Assembly: GCA_021203915.1 (NCBI GenBank)
Contig: JAJQAI010000307.1
Location: 1-5,018 of the forward strand
Direction: 5' to 3'
Length of the DNA: 5,018 nt
From: Prevotella sp.
Lineage (GTDB): Bacteria; Bacteroidota; Bacteroidia; Bacteroidales; Bacteroidaceae
How positions within the stretch are numbered: the first letter of the stretch is position 1; the number at the start of each line of letters is the position of its first letter. The notes under the pieces are model-generated. The model had not been told where the DNA came from. It worked only from the letters and a program-made list of their open reading frames with translations, and made no database searches. This document shows, piece after piece, positions 1 through 4,973 of this stretch. A program made the translations under genes and the position numbers.

Positions 1-21
1 TATTTTATAGGCTAATACTTC

Positions 22-795
22 TCATCCCTTATGACTTATAATGGCATTTATAAGTCCAACGATATTATTTGTTAGCACCTCATCCTCACCGCAAGCAATA
101 CGTATTACAGGATTTGAGATGTTATTTGTATTTACAATAACGGTATAATCATGAATAACTGTGTCTTCTTTATTAGAGGCTACTGTTTTCTTTCCTGCCG
201 TGGCTGCTCCAACCGCCGCACCTATACCGCCTGTTAAAACTCCACCTACAACAGCCCTTCCCAACATGCTACCTGTGGAGGTTTTGGTCTTTAATTCGGT
301 TTCACCTTTTATTGTTCGCTTATTGTCAGAAAATGTACAACTCAATATATTACTATAAGGGTACATGTTCCCACATAGCCATACCTTTTTTATATCATGG
401 AATACAAGGATAGAATTCTCAAGAGAATTTTCTACTACGGATATTTTATTAGCAATCATGCCATACTGAGCTTCCATATCGGCAAGGTCACTTTCATATT
501 TTGCCTTAGCTTTTGCTCTTTTTTCTTCTAAAATTTTAAGTTCTTCTTCTTCCTTAAGTTTATCTTCTTTTGTAGATAAATTCGCATAATAAAACCACAT
601 CCATAGGCACACAACCACAATAGCAATTTCGGCTATTAGAATAATTGTGCTTATAGTTTCACGGCTTTCATAAGAATACTTGAAAGGTGGACAAATCAAG
701 TCTAGAATAAATCCCCTAAAGTCGCTAAATAAAAAAATAGCACCAAAGAAGATAGCGCCCAAAAAACCAATGAGCATTTTATTATCGCTTTTCAT
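22..795 (-). CDS. Two-pass membrane protein with coiled coil and glycine zipper, function unknown
   Basis: 257 residues, starting MKSDNKML and ending in TGA. Residues ~7-24 and ~47-70 are hydrophobic and look like two membrane helices; residues ~74-112 are rich in K, E and A and look like a coiled coil. Residues ~128-172 (from ILVFHDIKKVWLCG) look like a small beta-rich domain. Residues 175-201 are a glycine/alanine-rich stretch (GRAVVGGVLTGGIGAAVGAA) of glycine-zipper type, as in proteins that insert into or assemble on membranes. An upstream in-frame ATG at 843 would add 16 residues, but the -7 box at 824-831 lies inside that extension, so transcription probably starts after it; AAGAAGGG lies shortly before the 795 ATG. 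The gene has its own promoter and no same-strand neighbour here. I do not recognise the family; an envelope-anchored protein with a PH-like or SHOCT-like cytoplasmic part is a guess. Existence as a gene is likely; function is open. Confidence 0.8.
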   Translation of the reverse strand: MKSDNKMLIGFLGAIFFGAIFLFSDFRGFILDLICPPFKYSYESRETISTIILIAEIAIVVVCLWMWFYYANLSTKEDKLKEEEELKILEEKRAKAKAKYESDLADMEAQYGMIANKISVVENSLENSILVFHDIKKVWLCGNMYPYSNILSCTFSDNKRTIKGETELKTKTSTGSMLGRAVVGGVLTGGIGAAVGAATAGKKTVASNKEDTVIHDYTVIVNTNNISNPVIRIACGEDEVLTNNIVGLINAIISHKG

Positions 796-823
796 AATAC
801 TTGCCCTTCTTGTAACAACATCG

Positions 824-831
824 CAAATATA
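824..831 (-). promoter_or_regulatory. Bacteroidetes-type -7 box for the membrane-protein gene
   Basis: Read on the minus strand the sequence is TATATTTG, an exact match to TAnnTTTG, 28 nt before the ATG at 795. No clear TTTG-type -33 box is seen at 17-23 nt further upstream, so the site rests on the -7 box and its position. It decides the start codon: the longer frame from 843 would begin upstream of the transcript. Confidence 0.6.
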
Positions 832-879
832 CAAAAAAATCACTAACTATAAAGAAAACCGCAAATACAAAAACAACCC

Positions 880-906
880 TTTGTCTTAAAAAAAATACTA
901 TCTTTG
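880..906 (+). promoter_or_regulatory. Candidate rightward promoter of the gene-free region
   Basis: TATCTTTG at 899-906 matches TAnnTTTG exactly, and TTTG at 880-883 could be the -33 box, though the 15-nt spacer is shorter than usual. It points away from the membrane-protein promoter, and no ORF begins within 400 nt downstream. It would therefore make either a small RNA or a long leader for the gene at 1324. Confidence 0.45.
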
Positions 907-1045
907 TACGGTAAAAATTATGTGATTCAGAGCAATAAAATACCCCAATTCAAGGCCTCAAAAATCAAGTTTGCTTGCACATTTACGTGCACATAAAATT
1001 TTCAAAATTTGTAACTTTCTGAAATTAATATACTTAGAGCTTTTT

Positions 1046-1070
1046 GATGCACGCCTGGAACGCGTGCATC
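1046..1070. repeat. Perfect 9-bp hairpin
   Basis: GATGCACGC (1046-1054) and GCGTGCATC (1062-1070) are exact reverse complements around a 7-nt loop, CTGGAAC. Only TTT follows before AAAAGG, so it is a poor intrinsic terminator. It is the strongest and most GC-rich structure of the gene-free region. Confidence 0.7.
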
Positions 1071-1076
1071 TTTAAA

Positions 1077-1098
1077 AGGATTTAGAGGTTTAAATCCT
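1077..1098. repeat. 8-bp hairpin directly after the first
   Basis: AGGATTTA (1077-1084) and TAAATCCT (1091-1098) are exact reverse complements around a 6-nt loop, GAGGTT. It starts 6 nt after the preceding hairpin and is followed 4 nt later by a third, smaller one. Confidence 0.6.
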
Positions 1099-1102
1099 CC
1101 TC

Positions 1103-1116
1103 TTTCCATAAGGAAA
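1103..1116. repeat. Small third hairpin of the tandem set
   Basis: TTTCC (1103-1107) and GGAAA (1112-1116) flank the loop ATAA. Alone it could be chance; it is listed because it stacks onto two stronger hairpins with spacers of only 6 and 4 nt. Confidence 0.35.
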
Positions 1117-1268
1117 TATAAACGAGAAAGCGTTTTGGGGCAGATTCACAGCTTGGAAAAGTTGGAAAATTTAGGTAATAAAAAGCAAATTTGGGTAAAA
1201 ATACTTGCACATAAAAAAGGAAGACTGCAAGTTGCAAAAATCCTTCTTCCTCGCCACCTCTTTCTCTT

Positions 1269-1299
1269 TTTGTAATTCCCAAGATTTTGCTTATTTTTG
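1269..1299 (+). promoter_or_regulatory. Promoter of the HExxH protein gene
   Basis: TTTG at 1269-1272, a 19-nt spacer, then TATTTTTG at 1292-1299: both boxes and the spacing fit the Bacteroidetes consensus. Transcription would begin a few bases after 1299, leaving a leader of roughly 20 nt before the ATG at 1324. A TTG codon at 1297 that would open the same frame lies within the -7 box and cannot be the start from this promoter. Confidence 0.7.
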
Positions 1300-1323
1300 T
1301 TGCCTAATGACAGAATCAAAAAT

Positions 1324-2151
1324 ATGCAGATAATAAACCGAATAGATGATTTCGACTTTATAGCTGACCCCACAGAAGATTTAAAACTCCAAGTAGAAGA
1401 TTTCTACAAAATGTATGGTCGAAAGCCCGATGTCGAAATTGAGGATAAGAATATCACCATTACTTTCTCTAATGAGGTAGAAAAAAAGATAAAGGAAGAT
1501 GCCCCTAGAAACTATTCCACATACTACTATGGACTAGTTTGCTTTTACAAAAATTTAGGTGTTTATAGGGAGGCTTTCATTAAAAGCATTGAAGCCCTTA
1601 AGTATTCCGTTGACCGCCCAAAATTTCCTGGTGTTAAAGAAAAGATACAAGACTTAACCTTTTCCCTTTCACGCAGGATAACACTCGATACTGATATTCC
1701 GTCCACTATTAATACCCTAAAGGAAGACATAGCAGAAAAACTTGAACTTCCGCTAGATATTATACAAGATACAAGTATGTCTCTTGCAGGAAAGCTAGAG
1801 TACGCTCCAACATACGGTCGTGGCAAACATATCCTTTATTACAACCAAAAACGCAATTCGGTTTTGCATACCATCCTTCATGAGTTAACGCACCTGGAGA
1901 TGAACAACGCGGCTGCAAGAAGGGGTAAGAATATGATTTTTTATTTCTCCCAAGCTCAATACGAGATATTCCGCAATCGTCATAGTGACTTTATCAAGGA
2001 CTTAAAAGAAAAGAGGGGAGTAGTGCGTAGCCAACAAGTCCGTAGGCTCTTTGAAGGGTATAACCTTTGTCTTCTTAATACTCCGCTTGACCTTTTTGTC
2101 GAGTGGAAGATTTTCAACAAGTATACAGCTCTTCAACCCATACAATTTTAG
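1324..2151 (+). CDS. HExxH zinc-metallopeptidase-like protein, N-terminal part ending at an in-frame TAG
   Basis: 275 residues from ATG to TAG. Residues ~62-92 (around YYYGLVCFYKNLGVYREAF) look like a TPR-like helical pair. Residues 186-190 are HELTH, followed by LEMN: the HExxH signature of gluzincin-type zinc peptidases, where both histidines bind zinc and E187 would be the general base. Downstream acidic residues E244 (FEGYN) and E260 (FVEW) are candidates for the third ligand. There is no signal peptide or membrane segment, so a cytoplasmic protein is expected. The ATG was chosen over a TTG at 1297 because the promoter -7 box overlaps that codon. The frame continues open after the TAG for another 238 codons, and the C-terminal end here (QPIQF) falls in a conserved-looking region, so this is probably a truncated protein rather than a natural end. 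Whether the truncated product is made or active is unknown; its substrate cannot be told. Confidence 0.75.
   Translation: MQIINRIDDFDFIADPTEDLKLQVEDFYKMYGRKPDVEIEDKNITITFSNEVEKKIKEDAPRNYSTYYYGLVCFYKNLGVYREAFIKSIEALKYSVDRPKFPGVKEKIQDLTFSLSRRITLDTDIPSTINTLKEDIAEKLELPLDIIQDTSMSLAGKLEYAPTYGRGKHILYYNQKRNSVLHTILHELTHLEMNNAAARRGKNMIFYFSQAQYEIFRNRHSDFIKDLKEKRGVVRSQQVRRLFEGYNLCLLNTPLDLFVEWKIFNKYTALQPIQF
2149..2151 (+). other. In-frame amber codon that splits the metallopeptidase-like gene
   Basis: TAG separates ...QPIQF from ALVTQN in one continuous frame, with no insertion or deletion needed to join the halves. From memory of related proteins (unverified), leucine is expected here (QFLSL-like), and TTG to TAG is a single base change. 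That suggests a nonsense mutation, or less likely readthrough. Confidence 0.7.
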
Positions 2152-2157
2152 GCTCTT

Positions 2158-2868
2158 GTGACGCAAAATACTAATAATATTAATTCTCTTAAGAGGGTAG
2201 CTCAAGATAGTGTTTTTCCAATAGATATGCTTTCTAACGTCAAAATCTGTAACATGGTTTCCGCTATGCTCCTACGTGATTTATACGCATATGATAGCAT
2301 TGATGAATACCACCCCACGAAATACGAAAAGACCATAGCAAAGGATCTATATGATAAATTCCGCTCATACGTTAGTGGTCGCCTTTTGCCAGGAGTTGAA
2401 TATTCATACGTGAATTACTTTATCTCCATTTGTAATGCCAAAGACTACGTTATAAAGGAAAACGAAGAAGACTTTGTTCAAGCCCACAAAACTGTCGAGA
2501 AAGATAAGAAAGTAGAAAAATCCAATAAAGAATTCCGCAGTCAGCCGAAAGACGGTGAAAACACTTTTTTGACAATGCGGATGGCAATATATATGCTTTC
2601 TGCTCTTAATTATTTTGAGGGGATTCATCCAAACGAAATTAGAAGAATAGCCTCTGATATTGCTCGGCTTGGTATTCATAGAATAGACCCTGATAAATCA
2701 GGCTACAGGGTTAATTCCATTATTGGTAAAGAATTTGGTGGTTATGAGCTACTCGCTTATTATTATGTTAGTTGGGCGCAAGTCTTTCCACACGAACTTG
2801 AAGCCAAAAATTTGCCGTTTTCCAAAGCCTACGCTCTAGCCTTGCAAATGTATAAGGGGAAGAAATAG
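2158..2868 (+). pseudogene. C-terminal part of the HExxH protein, cut off by the TAG
   Basis: 236 residues if read from the GTG at 2158; the open frame begins at 2152, directly after the TAG. It is in the same frame as the upstream segment, lacks a ribosome binding site, and its only early starts are this GTG and an ATG at 2227. The sequence is mostly helical, with a charged, lysine-rich linker at residues ~100-132 and a C-terminal block (residues ~138-236) that includes GKEFGGYELLAYYYVSWAQ. That block resembles, from memory and unchecked, the C-terminal region of Bacteroidetes HExxH proteins that are a single chain. I therefore read it as the severed second half of the gene starting at 1324 (full protein about 514 residues). 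An independent gene using GTG with translational coupling is possible but less likely. It ends in TAG at 2866-2868; codons beyond that read into the hairpin repeats and look non-coding. Confidence 0.65.
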
Positions 2869-2883
2869 CTAACCTTTAATCAT

Positions 2884-2905
2884 AAAAAAGGTGTCTCGCG
2901 ACACC
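2884..2905 (-). terminator. Intrinsic terminator (hairpin copy 1), leftward
   Basis: On the minus strand GGTGTC and GACACC form a perfect 6-bp stem closed by a GCGA (GNRA) loop and followed directly by six T (2889-2884). It lies 256 nt beyond the stop of the Sel1 gene and just 21 nt beyond the stop of the rightward gene. In the rightward direction no T-run follows, so it would serve leftward transcripts. Confidence 0.65.
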
Positions 2906-2967
2906 CTTGGGAACGTAAACCTTTAAAAAAATTTCTTATGCTTAGAAAGAAATATTGTGTTCCCAAG
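2906..2967. repeat. Nested inverted repeat between terminator copies 1 and 2
   Basis: CTTGGGAAC (2906-2914) is an exact reverse complement of GTTCCCAAG (2959-2967). On the plus-strand RNA two G-U and two A-U pairs extend the stem to 13 bp. The enclosed loop carries a smaller inverted repeat, ATTTC/GAAAT. On the plus strand T8 (2983-2990) follows 15 nt after the stem, too far for a classical terminator. Confidence 0.55.
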
Positions 2968-2996
2968 TGCAATAGGTAATACTTTTTTTTGTTGAC

Positions 2997-3027
2997 AAAA
3001 AAAGTGGACATCTCACGACGGCCACTT
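2997..3027 (-). terminator. Intrinsic terminator (hairpin copy 2), leftward
   Basis: On the minus strand AAGTGG pairs with CCACTT, then after one C/T mismatch CGTC pairs with GATG (one G-U wobble) around a GTGA (GNRA) loop, and the 3' arm runs into further T residues (3001-2997). On the plus strand the G-U position becomes an A/C mismatch, which supports the minus strand as the functional one. It is 134 nt past the stop of the Sel1 gene, whose transcript it probably ends. Confidence 0.65.
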
Positions 3028-3066
3028 GAATCAAAATGAAACATATTTAAACTTTTAAATACGTCC

Positions 3067-3094
3067 GCAACCGTGAACATCTCGCGATGGTCGC
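3067..3094 (-). repeat. Hairpin repeat copy 3, degenerate, no T-run
   Basis: On the minus strand GCGACC pairs with GGTTGC (one G-U) and ATC with GAT around a GCGA loop; a 6-nt bulge (GTTCAC) interrupts the 3' arm. Without that bulge it would closely match copy 4. It lies 66 nt after the Sel1 stop codon. With no T-run following, it is a relic, a processing signal or an RNA-stabilising hairpin rather than a terminator. Confidence 0.5.
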
Positions 3095-3160
3095 CGACAC
3101 ATTAGCGAAGTCCAATATCAGGAAAACATTGCATATATTATTTTCCAAGATATGAAAGTC

Positions 3161-3958
3161 TTATTTTGCGTTTAATCGCTTCAAGGCTTCTTTTGCATCC
3201 TTATATCCTTGTTCTGCTGCTTTACGATACCATTTTACGGCTTCAGTTGAGTCTTTTTCAACTCCATTACCGTTATTATAGCAAGTGCCTAAATTATATT
3301 GTGCAGTATCGTTGCCTTGTTCTGCTGCTTTACGATACCATTTAATGGCTTCAGTTAAGTCTTTTTCAACTCCTTTGCCTATGTCATAGCAATAGCCTAA
3401 ATTACATTGTGCAAGTGCATATCCTTGTTCAGCAGCCTGGCGATACCACTTAACAGCTTCGGTATAATCTTGAGTCACCCCATCGCCTTTGTCATAGCAA
3501 TAGCCTAAATGATATTGTGCTTTTGGATATCCTTGTTCAGCGGCTAATTTCCACCATTTTACTGCTTCAGTATAGTCTTTTTCAACTCCGTGTCCTGCAG
3601 CATAACACACACCCAACTCACATTGGGCACGAATATTTTCGTGTTCAGCCGCCTTTTTATACCACTTAACAGCTTCTGCATAATCTAGCGGAAAACCTTG
3701 TGCATTGGCATAGCATAACCCCAGACAACATTGGGCATCAGCATTCCCATGTTCTGCGGATAATTTAAGCCATTTAATAGCTTCTGAAAAATCTTGAGTA
3801 ACTCCCTCGCCATGGTAATAGCAAACGCCAAGATTGTATTGCGCCTTTGCATCTCCTTGTTCTGCTAATTTCATTAAATCTTCTATTCTAGTGTCAGGAG
3901 TTTGAGAATAAGCCATAGTTGCTACAAAGAGCAACGAAAGAAATATTATTTTTTTCAT
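3161..3958 (-). CDS. Secreted Sel1-repeat protein, cysteine-rich
   Basis: 265 residues, TAA stop. Residues 1-18 (MKKIIFLSLLFVATMAYS) are a typical signal peptide with no lipobox cysteine, so the mature protein should be periplasmic or secreted. Six 36-residue Sel1-like repeats follow at about 30-64, 65-100, 101-136, 137-172, 173-208 and 209-244, plus a partial one at 245-265. The pattern is AEqG.a.AQ.nLG.cY..G.GV.kD..eAvkWy. Sel1 repeats form paired alpha helices of the TPR type and usually bind other proteins as scaffolds; the partner is not visible here. Every full repeat carries a cysteine in LGxCY and several have another near AQC (ten in all), unusual enough to suggest disulfides after export. 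The ATG fits the signal peptide and lies 33 nt after the -7 box. The gene is monocistronic, with hairpin copies on both sides. Confidence 0.93.
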   Translation of the reverse strand: MKKIIFLSLLFVATMAYSQTPDTRIEDLMKLAEQGDAKAQYNLGVCYYHGEGVTQDFSEAIKWLKLSAEHGNADAQCCLGLCYANAQGFPLDYAEAVKWYKKAAEHENIRAQCELGVCYAAGHGVEKDYTEAVKWWKLAAEQGYPKAQYHLGYCYDKGDGVTQDYTEAVKWYRQAAEQGYALAQCNLGYCYDIGKGVEKDLTEAIKWYRKAAEQGNDTAQYNLGTCYNNGNGVEKDSTEAVKWYRKAAEQGYKDAKEALKRLNAK

Positions 3959-3990
3959 ACGTATTATTTTTTGTTGTTGATACTATTGTA

Positions 3991-3998
3991 CAAAGATA
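3991..3998 (-). promoter_or_regulatory. Bacteroidetes-type -7 box for the Sel1 gene
   Basis: TATCTTTG on the minus strand matches TAnnTTTG exactly and sits 33 nt before the ATG at 3958. The only TTG upstream (4014-4012) is about 13 nt away, too close for a normal -33 box, and it is part of hairpin copy 4, whose T-run ends 2 nt from this box. Confidence 0.6.
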
Positions 3999-4000
3999 GC

Positions 4001-4035
4001 AAAAAAAACGGCAACCATCTCACGATGACCACCGT
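4001..4035 (-). terminator. Intrinsic terminator-like hairpin (copy 4) overlapping the Sel1 promoter
   Basis: On the minus strand the arms ACGGTGGTCATC and GATGGTTGCCGT pair over all 12 positions around a GTGA (GNRA) loop, with four consecutive G-U wobbles, followed by eight T (the first shared with the stem end). On the plus strand those four positions are C/A mismatches. No leftward gene is visible upstream, so it may insulate the Sel1 promoter from read-through or act as part of that promoter. Confidence 0.6.
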
Positions 4036-4188
4036 AAATAAACTATGTCTAAATCAAGTATATTATACGCCTACAAACAAAAAAAATCAAATTCAGAATT
4101 TTATAACACTTGAGTGAGATATAGACACTCTAACTTATACTTATGCGATTTTCTTTTTTGCCCGTTTGGAAATCTTTCAACCTATTGA

Positions 4189-4763
4189 ATATCAGAGAGT
4201 TTATGCATTCTCCCTTTCTTAAAAGAGACACAACGTCTTGAAGGTCGTTTAGAGGAGTATTATGAGAATGGTCAAATAAAGGCGCGTTCTAATTACAAGG
4301 ATGGCAAAGCGGAGGGTCTCTTGGAACTTTGGTATCCAAATGGTCAACCCCAAGAGCGTTGTAATTATAAAGACGGTAAAAAGGACGAGAATTCTCTCAT
4401 TGACAATTTAATAGAGATGGTCAACTTAAATATTGCAGAATTGATTATAAAGACTACAATTCATTTTCTGACGATAATATAAAAAAACTTGAGGATATAT
4501 ATATTAAAGCCCTTAAAAACAAACAAATTTTAGTTACATCTACTAGAGGTCATCAGGATGTTTTTAGAATTTCCGATATCCAACTTCAGCAAGAAGGCAA
4601 CAAATTTCCTCTAAAAGTAACCCTTAAAGGAGCGGGAATCAGACTTTCTTGCAATACCGACAAAGATGTTTTAGTCGATGGGTTATATAAGAATACTTTT
4701 AATTTATCCCAAGACGAGTTCTCGAAGTCAGCACGTGATTTTAAAATAGGTATTCATCGTTAA
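4189..4763 (+). pseudogene. Decayed MORN-repeat protein gene (frameshift plus nonsense)
   Basis: The first part is open at 4189-4482 and encodes MORN-type repeats: EEYYENGQIKARSNYKDGK, then LELWYPNGQPQERCNYKDGK. Near 4387 the repeat pattern breaks off and resumes in another frame as NRDGQLKYCRIDYKDY, open from 4404 to the TAA at 4761-4763. Joining them needs one added base near 4387 (giving GKKDGEFSH) and a change of the TGA at 4401-4403, probably from TGG. The second part continues with ~105 residues of unrecognised sequence, including KVTLKGAGIRLSC. The first frame has no ATG before its repeats and a TGA just upstream (4186-4188), so the 5' end is lost or frameshifted too. The repeats fit the YwqK/MORN_2 type, about 22 residues each, often found in Bacteroidetes proteins of unknown role. 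At least three lesions make a functional product unlikely. Confidence 0.7.
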
Positions 4764-4773
4764 AATTTTAATA

Positions 4774-4890
4774 ATGCCAAATTTACAAGAGCAACCACAA
4801 GGTATACCAAATATTTCTTCAGAAGGCTTATCTTCATTTGATATAACTAAAACGCAGATGCAAGGTAAATTTTTGGGGTTCTTTACCTAA
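4774..4890 (+). CDS. Doubtful 38-residue ORF, possibly a gene remnant
   Basis: MPNLQEQPQGIPNISSEGLS at the start, ending KFLGFFT before TAA. It begins 10 nt after the MORN pseudogene and could once have been its operon partner. Its polar, proline-containing N-terminus does not look random, but there is no promoter, no ribosome binding site and no recognised family. GGTAAA/TTTACC (4864-4869/4882-4887) form a weak hairpin at its end. It may be a truncated remnant or chance. Confidence 0.25.
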   Translation: MPNLQEQPQGIPNISSEGLSSFDITKTQMQGKFLGFFT

Positions 4891-4932
4891 AAAGTTTTTG
4901 CCCTTGCCTTATAGAAAAAAGTGGATTTTTGC

Positions 4933-4940
4933 TAACTTTG
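4933..4940 (+). promoter_or_regulatory. -7 box for the gene starting at 4974
   Basis: TAACTTTG matches TAnnTTTG exactly, 33 nt before the ATG at 4974. No good -33 box stands at the usual distance. The site separates the last gene from the decayed region to its left. Confidence 0.55.
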
Positions 4941-4973
4941 CAAGTAACCTATAAAGAGAGAAAAATAATCCAT

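Larger units (their letters stand above)
907..1268 (+). other. Gene-free stretch with clustered inverted repeats; candidate structured leader or small RNA
   Basis: No convincing coding region on either strand. The stretch contains short inverted repeats at 976-991 (TGCAC/GTGCA), 996-1010 (AAATT/AATTT), 1046-1070 (9-bp perfect stem), 1077-1098 (8 bp), 1103-1116 (5 bp) and 1219-1250 (GGAAGA/TCTTCC). The motif CTTGCACAT occurs at both 974-982 and 1204-1212. Together with a promoter-like site at 899-906 this suggests a structured transcript, but the strand and even transcription are inference. It matches no riboswitch that I recognise. Confidence 0.4.

Noticed and set aside
161..358. Plus-strand ORF of 65 residues
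   Set aside because: It is antisense to the glycine-zipper part of the membrane-protein gene; its A/P/T-rich translation mirrors the G/A-rich codons there.
796..843. In-frame upstream ATG that would extend the membrane protein by 16 residues
   Set aside because: The -7 promoter box (824-831) lies within the extension, so the transcript should start after that ATG.
1297..1323. TTG start for the HExxH protein gene
   Set aside because: It overlaps the -7 box of a well-spaced promoter; the ATG at 1324 is the first start within the transcript.
1563..1826. Minus-strand ORF of 87 residues
   Set aside because: It lies wholly opposite the HExxH coding region, with no promoter or recognisable domain.
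2149..2151. Genome-wide TAG recoding as the reason for the amber codon
   Set aside because: The downstream segment also ends in TAG at 2866-2868, and reading through that gives 36 codons of hairpin-repeat sequence; the other genes use ordinary TAA and TGA stops.
2404..2679. Minus-strand ORF of 91 residues
   Set aside because: It is antisense to the C-terminal half of the HExxH protein, whose translation looks like the real one.
2880..3080. Minus-strand ORF of 66 residues downstream of the Sel1 gene
   Set aside because: It runs through three hairpin repeats and two T-runs; its codons are better explained as terminator sequence.
2884..3094. CRISPR array or attachment-site set
   Set aside because: The repeats are short, divergent hairpins at uneven spacing, with no uniform spacers and no cas or integrase gene nearby.
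3902..4117. Plus-strand ORF of 71 residues
   Set aside because: It covers the Sel1 signal-peptide codons, promoter and hairpin on the opposite strand and has low-complexity composition.
4112..4130. Inverted repeat GAGTG/CACTC
   Set aside because: Five base pairs around a 9-nt loop, with no T-run or promoter context; expected by chance.
4143..4241. 32-codon plus-strand ORF beginning MRFSFLPVWK, before the MORN repeats
   Set aside because: It is in a different frame from the first MORN repeats, ends in TGA right at them and shows no MORN pattern; it might be a remnant of the lost 5' end, but nothing shows it.
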